Assembly: GCF_000174355.1 (NCBI RefSeq)
Contig: NZ_ACIS01000012.1
Coordinates: 20,795-84,794 of the forward strand
Source of the DNA: Pseudogulbenkiania ferrooxidans 2002
Lineage (GTDB): Bacteria; Pseudomonadota; Gammaproteobacteria; Burkholderiales; Chromobacteriaceae
Reading direction: 5' to 3'
Length of the DNA: 64,000 bases
Shown: piece by piece, positions 8,416 to 17,167 of the stretch
How the letters are laid out: every line of letters starts with the position of its first letter
How positions within the stretch are numbered: the stretch's first letter is position 1
Position numbers and translations under genes: made by a program
Notes under the pieces: generated by a model
Told to the model about the DNA's origin: nothing
Seen by the model: only the letters and a program-made list of their open reading frames with translations
Databases searched by the model: none

Positions 8416-9255
8416 TTACTGGAGCAGCGACAGAGCGGACTGCGTCGTCGAGTTGGCCGTCTTCAGGATGGAGGTACCGGCCTGCTGCAGAATCTGGTTC
8501 TTGGTCAAGTTGGCCGTTTCCGCGGCAAAGTCGACGTCGACGATACGGCTGTTGGCACTGGACAAGTTCTCAACGTAGTTGGACAGGTTGGCGACCACTG
8601 CATCGAAACGGTTCTGTACGGCACCGAAGTCCGAACGGCTGGACGACACGGAAGAAAGGTCGGCATCCAGGCCAGAGAGGGCGGCGGAAGCCGCACCCTG
8701 GGTGGTCACGTCGATCGTAACCGTAGCACTCAGCGCCGTATTATAGCTGTGCAACGACGTCAGGTCGGAAGCGCTGATCGTCAGCTGGTTGTCAGCCGAG
8801 CCCGAGGAGCCGACCTGGAAGGTCAATGCGCTACCGCCCGACAGCAGGGAAGTGCCATTGAACTGGGTGGTCTGGGTGATGCGGGAAATTTCCTGGGTCA
8901 GCTGGTCCACTTCCTTCTGCAGCTGCGAACGGTTGGTGTCGCTGACCGAACCGTTGGAGGCCTGGACGGCGATTTCACGGATACGCTGCAGGTTGTTGGT
9001 GATCTGACCGAGAGCACCTTCCGCCGTCTGCCCCACCGACACACCGTCGTTGGCGTTACGGATGGCCTGGTTGTTACCGCGAATCGCCGAGGTCAGGGTC
9101 TGGGAGATCGCCAGACCGGCAGCATCGTCCTTGGCGCTGTTCACGCGCAGGCCGGAAGACAGGCGTTGCAGCGACTGGTTCAGCGAGCTGGTCGAGTTGT
9201 TCAGGTTGCGTTGGGCATTCAACGAGGCGATGTTGGTATTTACGGTCAGGGCCAT
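8416..9255 (-). CDS. fliC: Flagellin
   Basis: The product is a 279-residue flagellin, at the short end of the family. The N-terminal D0/D1 region starts '[18 protein letters not shown]' and contains '[14 protein letters not shown]', the segment that TLR5 recognises in other flagellins. The C-terminal D1/D0 region ends '[20 protein letters not shown]'. Only about 65 Ser/Thr-rich residues (about 140-205) form the exposed middle part, where O-linked glycans would attach. A sigma-28 promoter lies 52-78 nt upstream. A glycan-biosynthesis operon ends 108 nt upstream, which points to a glycosylated filament. Confidence 0.97.
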   Translation of the reverse strand: MALTVNTNIASLNAQRNLNNSTSSLNQSLQRLSSGLRVNSAKDDAAGLAISQTLTSAIRGNNQAIRNANDGVSVGQTAEGALGQITNNLQRIREIAVQASNGSVSDTNRSQLQKEVDQLTQEISRITQTTQFNGTSLLSGGSALTFQVGSSGSADNQLTISASDLTSLHSYNTALSATVTIDVTTQGAASAALSGLDADLSSVSSSRSDFGAVQNRFDAVVANLSNYVENLSSANSRIVDVDFAAETANLTKNQILQQAGTSILKTANSTTQSALSLLQ

Positions 9256-9306
9256 GACAATTCTCCTTGGGTCGGTTGGCTCGGCAGTGCATCCGGCTTG
9301 TTCAAG

Positions 9307-9333
9307 TTATCGACCCGCCTCTCATAAACTTTA
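9307..9333 (-). promoter_or_regulatory. Sigma-28 (FliA) promoter of fliC
   Basis: On the minus strand the sequence reads TAAAGTTT, 11 nt, GTCGATAA. The -35 element is identical to the flagellar sigma-28 consensus and the -10 element differs at one base from GCCGATAA, with the ideal 11-nt spacing. It lies 52 nt upstream of the fliC start and a good ribosome site (AAGGAG) follows. Confidence 0.9.
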
Positions 9334-9362
9334 GCGTCTTTTTGCATTTTTCCTGCATATGA

Positions 9363-12300
9363 CTAGCACAAGGCCCGTTGCCAATCGTGCAGATGCTCTT
9401 CCAGCATATAATGCTGTCGCACCCAGTCGCGCAACTGGTCCCCTGCGCGGTAGGCAGCCGGCAAATCGTGCACCCGCTGACGGATCGCCTCGACCCATCC
9501 GGAAACCTCATTGGCGACCCGGCATACCGGGGCCCCGCCAGTCTGATAGGGGTAGATATCGGTGCACACCACCGGCCAGCCCAGCACCCCATACTCTAGC
9601 AAGCGGAGGTTACTCTTGGCCTCGTTGAACGGGCTCACTTCCAGCGGAGCGATGGCCAGGTCCAGGTTCAGGCTGGCCATCTTTTCTGGATACAGGTCGA
9701 AAGCGACAAAGGGATGTACCTCTGCCACGTACGGACGCAGTTCGGCCAGACACATGCCCATGAACACCCAGTCCACTTCATCGGCAGTCTGCTTGACTAC
9801 CTCGACGATCAGCTCGAGATCACCACGATGCTGGGCTGCCCCCACCCAGCCGACGCGGGGCTTCTTGCCCGTGCCACGGAGAGACGACAGTCCGTCCCAA
9901 CGGCTCTTCTGCAAGCGATTGGGGATAACGACGATATCGTCGATCATGCCACGGCAGTGTTCCGCCAGCGGGTCAGTCGACACAATCAGGGTGTCACTCA
10001 AGGCCAGGGCCTTGCGCAACCGAGAGCGGGCATCCGGAAATACCTTCTTCCAATGGCGCGAAAACGAGCTTTTCTCAGGAATGGCACCGACCAGGTCGTC
10101 CATGCCGAAGACAATGCGCATCTCGGGCAGGAACTGGCGATAGTTCTTCATCGCCTCGACCAGGCCGTCGCCGATGGCGGTATGAAGCAGCAGGGTATCG
10201 GGGGCCTGGCGGGCCATTTCCACCACTGACAGCACATGCAGGCCGCTGCTGCCGCTCGGCTGCAGGATGTCGCCATCCAGACGGCCCGCCGCCTGCAACG
10301 CGTTGAGCGGCATGCAGACACGGTATTCGCCGCTGCCGCCGCTGACGGGCAGGCCGAGCACTCGCCGGCGGCCGGGGATGGCGGGGTCCCAGGATGCGGC
10401 ACGGCTGGTTTCCAGCATCATCTTGCGGCTGTTCAGGGCCAAGTGACGGTTGTAGGCAGGATCGCGCGCCAGTTGCGGCAGCCAGCGCGCCATCATGGTG
10501 TTCAGTTCGTCGTACTCGCGTACCGCCGCTTCCAGCGCCACGCGAGGGTCGGACGTGCGGCGCCCGATGCTGCGGGCGTGATGGTGCACCATCACGGCAA
10601 AGGGGTTGTAGACATTGCGCAGGCCGGCGGCCTGGAGCTTGAGACAGAGGTCGACATCATTGAACAGCACGGTGAGTGCGGTATCGTCCATGCCGCCCAC
10701 CGCTAGGTAGTGTTCCTTGGCCACCATCAGGCAGGCTGCCGTCACCGCCGAGTAGTTCTGGCCGGTGAGCAGCCGGTTCATGTAGCCCGGGGAGAAGATG
10801 TCTTCGCCCTCGAACACGTGATCGGCGACCGAACGCAGACCGCCGGGCAGGCCGAGCACGATGCCGGCATGCTGGATCAGGCCGACCTCCGGATAGGTCA
10901 GGCGGGCGCCGACCGCCCCCACGCCCGGTTGCTGCGCCCAGGCCAGCAAGCGCTCCAGCCAGGTGTCCAACACCACTTCGGTGTCGTTGTTGAGCAGCAG
11001 CACATAGCTGCCGCGGGCTTCCGCCACGCCCAGGTTGCACTGGGCGGAGAAGTTGAACGGCGCGTCGTAGGCCACGATGCGCACCCGATCCGGCCAACGT
11101 GAGCAAATGTCCCGATAGTACTCCCGGGTTTCCGGCTCTTCCGAACGGTTGTCGACGATGATCAGCTCGAAATTCTGGTAGCGGCTCCCCTCGAACAGGC
11201 TTTCGACGCACGGTTCCAGCACCTCGAGCTTGTCGCGGTTGGGCACGATCACGGACACCAGCGGTTCGCCCTGCACACGCAGGTTGAAGTGGAACGTTCC
11301 CTCCAGATAGCCGTCGCCCAATTCCACATCCAGTCCCAGGCGCCGGGTATGGTTCTCCAGCGCGACGCGTTGCGCCGGCAGAGTCAGGGGATGCGGCTTG
11401 ACCGGAGGCAACGACAGCAGCATGTCGTCGACATGGCCGATGGACTGTGGTCCATGCTGCTCGAACAGCCACAGCAACAGGTCGAACCAGTAGGCCCCCG
11501 GGTAGGCTTCAAAACCGCCGCGCTCCAGCAATGCCGATGTCGCCACCGCCACGGCGTCGCCGATGTAATCCATCGAGCGCAGATATTCCGGCGCAAAGTC
11601 GGGACGGAAGCGGGGTTTGAAACGCTCGCCCATAGGGGAAACGATATCGCTGTCGCAGTACAAGGCCGACCATTCCGGATGCATGTGGATGGCCTCGCCG
11701 AAACGCACCAGGGCCTGCGGGACCAGGCGGAAGCCCACTGGCAACCACATCAGCCAATCGGCGGGCACTTCCGCCGCCACGCTGTTCACGGCCCGTGCCA
11801 ACAGATCCGGATCGTCCAGCGTATCGAGCTGCAGCCAGCCCAGCTGCTCGTGCTCCTGGAAGGCCGGATCCGGCGCCTCCCAGTCCGCGAGCACGATCAG
11901 TCGCCAGTGGGGGTAGAGCTGCTGCTGCAAGGCGTCAACCGTGTCGGCCAAGCGGTTCTGCTCCTGCCTGCTCACGACCGTGACCAGATTGAACACCGGC
12001 CGCGACGACCAAGCCAGGACCATGCGTTCGGCCAACTGTTCGGCATGCACCTCGCGGAAATGGTGGTTTTGCAGCCATGTGCGGTACTGGCGCAATACCG
12101 TCAGATCGCCGCCGCCGACGCTGTCCAGCGGCGGCGTCGCCAACGACGGCGGCAGCACGATGCGCAACGCCTCCGGCAGCACCAGGTTCCAGGCCTGGAC
12201 GAAATGGTCGATCTGCCCTTCCAGCAGGCGCCCGCGCAGCAGGTAGTCGCGTGCGCGGGTTGCCAGCGCACACCGCTTGGCGGCATTTTCCACCAAGTCC

Positions 12301-14153
12301 GCCAGGGCCTCGTACCAGGCATCCTCGTCATCCGGCGGCAGCACCACGCCCAGATCGAGCTCCTTGATGTGGCGGTAGGCCGGCACATCGCTCAGGACGG
12401 ACACCGCCCCCACAGAGGAGTATTCCAGCCACTTGATGTCGGACTTGCCTGCGTTGAACTCGGACTCTTCCAACGCGGCAATGCCGATGTCGATCTTCAG
12501 GCTGCCCAGTTTCGGCAGATAGCCCTGGTACTCCACCCCCCCGTTCACGAAACGGACGTTGGGCACGCCTTCCATCTGCGGCGGGATGCTGCCCCAGAAC
12601 ACGAAGGACACCTTGCCGTCGTAATCGCGCGCCAGTCGAGCCAGGGCGCTGCCGATGCGGGCCAAATCTTGACGATGGGTGGCGGTGCCGGCAAAGCCGA
12701 TGGTCACCGTGGCCGCCTGGTCGTCCAGCTGCGGCTCCACCAGACGCGCTGCGCTCAGGTAATTGGGCAAGACCGCGACGTTCGGGTTATAGGCCCTGAC
12801 GATCTCGGCCAGTACCGGCGTACTCGCAGTCACCAGATGGAAGCGCGGCAGCATGTTCTTGATACGCGAGAAGCTGGGCTTGAACTCGGCGTATTGCGGG
12901 TGGCTCATAGGCAGCGACGGCAGCCAATCGTCCAGTTCGTACACCAGAGGCTTGCCGGATTGCAGCAGCCGTTGCACCAGTTCGTCGGTGGACGGATGCA
13001 GCGCCGAGCGCTGCACGATGAACATGTCCATGGCGTCGATGAAGTCCTGGTCGCTGGCGAACGGGAATTGCCCATCCACCATGACGCTGGCCGTGTACCG
13101 CCAGTAGTGGACCTCGATCGCATCGGCCAGCACGGCCAGCGGGTCGCCCAGACGCAGTCGGAAGCACGCGCTGTCGGGAGGGTCCTGGCTCAGCACGCCG
13201 ATGCGCGGCTTGCGCTTCTCCACCTGGGTGGCGGACGCCATGCTCTGGCTAGGCGTGTTCCCCGCCTCCCGCACGTGCCCCTGCGTGGTCTCGATAAACG
13301 CCACCAGTTCCTCGCCGAACTGGGCCTGCGTCGCCTTGTATTGTTCCTGCACGCGATAAACGGTCGCCTTGGCTCGGGCGATCTCTTCCTCTCCTGCGCC
13401 CCATGCCACGCCGTCAGAGCCCAGGTAATTGTGCATGGGTTTTTCCAGCATGATCGGGTTGGGCAGATAGACGACCGGGCAGCCACATAGCAAGGCTTCG
13501 AAGCAGGCGGTGGAGTGCTCGTAGGTGAACAGCAATTCGGCGCCGCGATAGAGCGCGGCCAGCTCCGCCGGCGAACGGTTGGGAACACGGAACGAAATCT
13601 CGGTGGCCTCCGCCGTCAACGGCCACGGTTCGCCCCCCTTGTTCAGATAGCGGTTCAGCCAGACCAGATGGCCATGCCGCTCCCCATCATCCACTCCGTC
13701 GGCATGGTAGACGCGCGTGTCGACCAGCGGCACTTGCAGCAAGCCGGCCTGCCAACCCTCCGGCAGGACGTCGTAGCCGTGCACATAGAGCAGATCGTCG
13801 GCGGACCAGCCCAGGTCGCCCAGCGAGGTATTGGTGAGCGCGCCGGGCACGTTGAGCAGGTAGCGCACCACATGCCTGGCCCGCATCGGGTTGCCTTGAA
13901 TGATTTCGGGGTAGATCACGATGGGTTCGCGGCCAGCACCGAGATGGGCCTGATAGATCTCGGGCGTCAGCTCGGGGGTAAGTAGCGTCGGCGAGGTATC
14001 GCCTTGCATGACGTAGGCTTCCTGTCCGCGCAGGTTCAGCTCATGGCACAGGTAGTGGAGCGCCCTCACCCCCCCGGAAGTCTCGCGATATGGCGGGGCA
14101 TAAACGTAGTAGGGAGCGGATTGGCTCGGAGAGGAAGCGCTGGCTTGAGACAT
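9363..14153 (-). CDS. 1596-residue multi-domain glycosyltransferase, probable flagellin glycosyltransferase
   Basis: Five glycosyltransferase-like modules can be read. Module 1 is GT-B-like (about residues 14-290, 'TSGGVRALHYLCHELNLRG'). Module 2 is GT4-like (about 315-660, 'FNAGKSDIKWLEYSSVG'). Module 3 is a degenerate GT2-like domain (about 720-950, 'LYCDSDIVSP'). Module 4 is a full GT2 domain (about 963-1230, 'SVIVPNRDKLEVLEPCVESL', 'LLLNNDTEV', 'FNDVDLCLKL'). Module 5 is GT4-like (about 1264-1596, 'FNEAKSNLRLLEYGVLG'). Modules 2 and 5 resemble each other and look duplicated. There is no signal peptide or membrane segment, so it should act in the cytoplasm. It is the last gene before the fliC promoter and follows sugar-biosynthesis genes, as in flagellin glycosylation islands. 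The acceptor is inferred. Confidence 0.8.
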   Translation of the reverse strand: MSQASASSPSQSAPYYVYAPPYRETSGGVRALHYLCHELNLRGQEAYVMQGDTSPTLLTPELTPEIYQAHLGAGREPIVIYPEIIQGNPMRARHVVRYLLNVPGALTNTSLGDLGWSADDLLYVHGYDVLPEGWQAGLLQVPLVDTRVYHADGVDDGERHGHLVWLNRYLNKGGEPWPLTAEATEISFRVPNRSPAELAALYRGAELLFTYEHSTACFEALLCGCPVVYLPNPIMLEKPMHNYLGSDGVAWGAGEEEIARAKATVYRVQEQYKATQAQFGEELVAFIETTQGHVREAGNTPSQSMASATQVEKRKPRIGVLSQDPPDSACFRLRLGDPLAVLADAIEVHYWRYTASVMVDGQFPFASDQDFIDAMDMFIVQRSALHPSTDELVQRLLQSGKPLVYELDDWLPSLPMSHPQYAEFKPSFSRIKNMLPRFHLVTASTPVLAEIVRAYNPNVAVLPNYLSAARLVEPQLDDQAATVTIGFAGTATHRQDLARIGSALARLARDYDGKVSFVFWGSIPPQMEGVPNVRFVNGGVEYQGYLPKLGSLKIDIGIAALEESEFNAGKSDIKWLEYSSVGAVSVLSDVPAYRHIKELDLGVVLPPDDEDAWYEALADLVENAAKRCALATRARDYLLRGRLLEGQIDHFVQAWNLVLPEALRIVLPPSLATPPLDSVGGGDLTVLRQYRTWLQNHHFREVHAEQLAERMVLAWSSRPVFNLVTVVSRQEQNRLADTVDALQQQLYPHWRLIVLADWEAPDPAFQEHEQLGWLQLDTLDDPDLLARAVNSVAAEVPADWLMWLPVGFRLVPQALVRFGEAIHMHPEWSALYCDSDIVSPMGERFKPRFRPDFAPEYLRSMDYIGDAVAVATSALLERGGFEAYPGAYWFDLLLWLFEQHGPQSIGHVDDMLLSLPPVKPHPLTLPAQRVALENHTRRLGLDVELGDGYLEGTFHFNLRVQGEPLVSVIVPNRDKLEVLEPCVESLFEGSRYQNFELIIVDNRSEEPETREYYRDICSRWPDRVRIVAYDAPFNFSAQCNLGVAEARGSYVLLLNNDTEVVLDTWLERLLAWAQQPGVGAVGARLTYPEVGLIQHAGIVLGLPGGLRSVADHVFEGEDIFSPGYMNRLLTGQNYSAVTAACLMVAKEHYLAVGGMDDTALTVLFNDVDLCLKLQAAGLRNVYNPFAVMVHHHARSIGRRTSDPRVALEAAVREYDELNTMMARWLPQLARDPAYNRHLALNSRKMMLETSRAASWDPAIPGRRRVLGLPVSGGSGEYRVCMPLNALQAAGRLDGDILQPSGSSGLHVLSVVEMARQAPDTLLLHTAIGDGLVEAMKNYRQFLPEMRIVFGMDDLVGAIPEKSSFSRHWKKVFPDARSRLRKALALSDTLIVSTDPLAEHCRGMIDDIVVIPNRLQKSRWDGLSSLRGTGKKPRVGWVGAAQHRGDLELIVEVVKQTADEVDWVFMGMCLAELRPYVAEVHPFVAFDLYPEKMASLNLDLAIAPLEVSPFNEAKSNLRLLEYGVLGWPVVCTDIYPYQTGGAPVCRVANEVSGWVEAIRQRVHDLPAAYRAGDQLRDWVRQHYMLEEHLHDWQRALC

Positions 14154-14173
14154 GATGGCCCGGTCAGGTAAGT

Positions 14174-15340
14174 TCAGTAAGGGGATGGCGATGCCGCATC
14201 AGCCGTGAAGAAGGCGCCGATTTCCTGGCACACACGGCGTACTTGTTCCACGGTCATTTCGGAGTACAGGGGCAAGCGCACCAGGCAGCGGGACACGCGC
14301 TCGGTCACCGGCAGGCCGCCCGCCGTCCTCCCGAAGCGCATGCCCGCAGGCGAATCATGCAGCGGCACGTAGTGGAACACCGCCGAAATGCCCTGGCTGC
14401 GCAGATGATCGATCAGGCCGTCGCGCTTCTCTTCGCTCCGGCAGACCAGGTAGAAGATATGGCCGTTCTCGGGATGCTCCCCCGGATTGATCGGCAACGC
14501 AAAATGCTCTTCCCGCACCAGCGGTGTCAGCAGGTCCATGTACCGGTCATACAGCGAGCGCCGATGCGCGTTGATGCGCCTGGCCTGCTCCAGCTGAGCG
14601 TAGAGGAAGGCAGCCGTCAGTTCGCTGGGCAGGAAGGAGGAGCCGATGTCGACCCAGGTGTATTTGTCGACCTCGCCACGGAAGAAGGCCTTGCGGTTGG
14701 TGCCTTTCTGCCAGATGACCTCGGCGCGGTCGATCAACTCGGGATCATTGATCAGCAGGGCCCCGCCCTCGCCGCTGATGATGTTCTTGGTTTCGTGAAA
14801 ACTCAGGCACCCCAGGTCGCCGATCGTCCCCAGCGCCTGGCCGTCGGATTGGGCCAGGATGGCTTGCGCCGCATCCTCGATCAGCCGCAAACCGTGCTTG
14901 CGGCACAGCGCCTTGAGCGCCTCCATGGCGCAGGGCTGGCCGGCGTAGTGCACCGCCACGATCGCCTTGGTCTTCTCGGTGATGGCGGACTCGACCAGCC
15001 TCTCGTCGAGGTTGAGCGTGTCGAGGCGGATGTCGACGAAGACCGGAACGCCACCGCGCAGGACGAAGGCGTTGGCCGTCGACACGAAGGTGAACGAGGG
15101 CATGATCACCTCGTCACCGGGACCGATACCGGCCAGGATCGCCGCCATCTCCAGGGCGCCTGTGCACGAGTGGGTCAGCAGGACCTTGCGTGCCTTGAGG
15201 TGCTCCTCCAGCCATTGCTGGCACTTGCGGGTATAGGCGCCGTCGCCGGCGATCGAACTGCTCATCACCGCCTGGGCGATGTAGAACAACTCCTTGCCGA
15301 CGATGAACGGTTTGCCGAAGGGGATGCGGGAAAGGTTCAC
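14174..15340 (-). CDS. dTDP-4-amino-4,6-dideoxyhexose transaminase (WecE/RffA/VioA type, DegT/DnrJ/EryC1 family)
   Basis: The 388-residue PLP enzyme begins 'NLSRIPFGKPFIVGKEL'. The PLP-binding Lys185 lies in 'LSFHETKNIISGEGGA', the WecE/RffA motif, and the cofactor aspartate in 'LIEDAAQA' (D156). It should transfer an amino group to C4 of a dTDP-4-keto-6-deoxyhexose, giving a viosamine- or fucosamine-type sugar; the stereochemistry is not readable. GTG at 15340 is the start: it overlaps the upstream methyltransferase stop as GTGA, and earlier codons in this frame lie inside that gene. The giant glycosyltransferase starts 20 nt downstream. Confidence 0.85.
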   Translation of the reverse strand: MNLSRIPFGKPFIVGKELFYIAQAVMSSSIAGDGAYTRKCQQWLEEHLKARKVLLTHSCTGALEMAAILAGIGPGDEVIMPSFTFVSTANAFVLRGGVPVFVDIRLDTLNLDERLVESAITEKTKAIVAVHYAGQPCAMEALKALCRKHGLRLIEDAAQAILAQSDGQALGTIGDLGCLSFHETKNIISGEGGALLINDPELIDRAEVIWQKGTNRKAFFRGEVDKYTWVDIGSSFLPSELTAAFLYAQLEQARRINAHRRSLYDRYMDLLTPLVREEHFALPINPGEHPENGHIFYLVCRSEEKRDGLIDHLRSQGISAVFHYVPLHDSPAGMRFGRTAGGLPVTERVSRCLVRLPLYSEMTVEQVRRVCQEIGAFFTADAASPSPY

Positions 15341-16353
15341 GTCGCGACTTTCTGGAACAGGCCGAACAGTTTGTAGCCCAACATCCGGGTGTGCAATTGC
15401 TCGACTTGAAGGTCTCGGGGTTCGGCCAAGGTCTGTCCCGTCAGTTGCTCCCAGGCCGCCGCGACCTGCTCGTCCGGGTATGCCAGCACCCGGTCGAGCT
15501 CGCTGATGTAGGTTTCGAACCAGCGCATTTCGAAGCCGGCGCGCACCAGCAGGGCCGGCAAGGTTGCCGGCTCGAAATAGCTCCAGTGGCCGTGACAGAT
15601 ATTGTTGTTGCGCACGCCTTCGATGGTCAGCAGGAGGCTGCTGAAATTGGGCACCTGCACCACCAGCCAGCCGTCCGGCTTGAGATCCTGGCTGACGCGA
15701 TCGAGGAAGGCCAGCGGATCGGCGACATGCTCCAGCACGTCCAGCAGCGCGATCGCATCGAACGGCCCCCACTCTGCCGGCAGGGCGCACGGGTATTCAC
15801 CGCAAACGGCGGCCAACCCGGCCGCCTGGCAGGCCTGCACGGCGGCCGGATTGATCTCCATGCCGAAGGACTGCCACCCCGCCTCTTCCGCCGCGCGCAG
15901 CAAGGCGCCTGACGAGGAGCCGATATCCAGCAGACGACCAGGCCCCGCCAGCTCACTCAGCCGGCCGGCCACATAGGCCGCCTTGTCGCGCTCGAGCGCG
16001 GCATAGAACGGGTCGTGTTTGAGCTCGAGATTGGCCTGGCTCGCCGAACTGTCCTGATAGCGCTGCCGTTCGAAGTCGCGATCGATGACCTCCCGGCTGT
16101 ACACCAGCCGGCATTCGGGGCAGCGCACCAGTTGCATGCCTTGAGCCCGCAGCAACTCAGCCGCCCGCTCGTGCGCGGTACCGCACTGCGGGCAATCGCG
16201 CCGGAAACTGGCGCCGGGGAGAAAGTCACCCCGCTCATCGAGCAGGCGGCCGAAAGTTTCAGCCTCGGCCCGTCGCAGCGCCTGGTTCGCGCCGGCGAGG
16301 GAGGCACGCACGCCAGGCCGCAATGCCGCGTCGAAGGTATTTTTATCCAGCAT
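15337..16353 (-). CDS. SAM-dependent methyltransferase with N-terminal zinc-ribbon-like cysteines
   Basis: The product has about 338 residues. Near residues 50-80 are four cysteines arranged 'CPQCG...CPECRLVY', a small metal site as in C-methyltransferases that act on TDP-sugars. A class I methyltransferase core follows, with 'GRLLDIGSSSGALL' (motif I), 'ALLDVLEHVADP' (acidic loop) and 'LKPDGWLVVQVPN'. It probably methylates the sugar or the acyl group made by this operon; the target atom is unknown. ATG at 16353 is preferred to 16368 because a GAGG ribosome site sits upstream of it. It overlaps the aminotransferase gene by 4 nt. Confidence 0.8.
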   Translation of the reverse strand: MLDKNTFDAALRPGVRASLAGANQALRRAEAETFGRLLDERGDFLPGASFRRDCPQCGTAHERAAELLRAQGMQLVRCPECRLVYSREVIDRDFERQRYQDSSASQANLELKHDPFYAALERDKAAYVAGRLSELAGPGRLLDIGSSSGALLRAAEEAGWQSFGMEINPAAVQACQAAGLAAVCGEYPCALPAEWGPFDAIALLDVLEHVADPLAFLDRVSQDLKPDGWLVVQVPNFSSLLLTIEGVRNNNICHGHWSYFEPATLPALLVRAGFEMRWFETYISELDRVLAYPDEQVAAAWEQLTGQTLAEPRDLQVEQLHTRMLGYKLFGLFQKVAT

Positions 16354-16416
16354 AAAACCATGCCTCATTCGAAAGGGGCCCGCCTCTCATGCGGAGCGAT
16401 ATCCCCCACTCCAGGC

Positions 16417-16647
16417 TCACACCAGAGCTTGTTGCGCCTCGATCCGGCGGGCGATTTCCTCGACGGTCAGTGTGCCGAGCGACTCCACCGGCAGAGAGGC
16501 AAAGCTGCTGAAGCGCTCGTCGCACGCCAGCAGAAAGCCGACCACGCTGAACGAGTCGATCTGTTCGAACAGGGGCTTGTCGGCTTCAATATCGCCGACG
16601 CCTTCGGACTGCAGGTAATCGAGAATCCAGGCTTTGATGGTTTCCAT
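16417..16647 (-). CDS. Acyl carrier protein
   Basis: The product is a 76-residue acidic protein. It contains 'PLFEQIDSFSVVGFLLACDERF', where the serine of the DS motif would carry phosphopantetheine, and ends with the typical helix 'TLTVEEIARRIEAQQ'. The start at 16647 ('METIKAWILDYL') gives the normal N-terminal helix. The dedicated acyl ligase (19740-21158) and acyltransferase (16668-17156) in the same operon suggest that it holds an acyl group for transfer to an amino sugar. The P. aeruginosa and P. syringae flagellin glycan islands also contain carrier proteins. Confidence 0.85.
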   Translation of the reverse strand: METIKAWILDYLQSEGVGDIEADKPLFEQIDSFSVVGFLLACDERFSSFASLPVESLGTLTVEEIARRIEAQQALV

Positions 16648-16667
16648 ATTCCCTCGACAAAGCGCCC

Positions 16668-17156
16668 TCATGGCAGGCGCACAGATTTAATACCCATGCT
16701 GACGTAGCGGCCGCCATCGGGCAGCGTATCGTGCACCACGCAGCCGATGCCGACCGAGCAGTGCTTGCCGACCACGCTCCCCGGCAGGATCACGCACTGC
16801 GCACCGAAGATCGTGAAATCGCCGATCACGACGTCGCCGCAAACCTTGTCGCGCGGGCCGTCCGTCCTCTGCTGATAGTCGTCGCTCTTAGTAAAGACAC
16901 TGACATGGGTGGAGAAGCCCACCCCGTCCCCCAGCCGTATCGTCCCGCCGGTGCCGCCCAGAAAGCAGAACGGCGATACGTGCACCTGCCGGCCGATTTC
17001 GATATGACCCGTCAGGATGGCGAAATCGTCGATACGCGCGCCATCCCCGATCACGCCGGAGATATCGTAAAACGTGGCGCTGCGCGAAACGCGCACCCCT
17101 TCACCGACGTGGCTGAAGCCCAGCGCCAGCAATTCTTCGCGGCTCAACGGTTCCAT
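16668..17156 (-). CDS. Hexapeptide-repeat (left-handed beta-helix) acyltransferase
   Basis: The product has 162 residues. From about residue 25 it shows the imperfect six-residue periodicity of the left-handed beta-helix ('ISGVIGDGARIDDFAILTGHIEIG', 'GDVVIGDFTIFGAQCVILPGSVVG'), like sugar O- and N-acetyltransferases. It probably transfers the acyl group from the neighbouring carrier protein, or from CoA, to the 4-amino group of the sugar. The start is ATG at 17156, 11 nt after the radical SAM gene. The frame is open further upstream, but that part overlaps the radical SAM gene. Confidence 0.8.
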   Translation of the reverse strand: MEPLSREELLALGFSHVGEGVRVSRSATFYDISGVIGDGARIDDFAILTGHIEIGRQVHVSPFCFLGGTGGTIRLGDGVGFSTHVSVFTKSDDYQQRTDGPRDKVCGDVVIGDFTIFGAQCVILPGSVVGKHCSVGIGCVVHDTLPDGGRYVSMGIKSVRLP

Positions 17157-17167
17157 GGGGCTCCCGA

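Noticed and set aside
11289..13490. Long plus-strand open frame (over 700 codons) across the giant glycosyltransferase gene
   Set aside because: It is a shadow of the GC-rich minus-strand gene: its amino-acid make-up (Arg/Gln/His-rich) has no domain, while the minus strand shows clear glycosyltransferase motifs.
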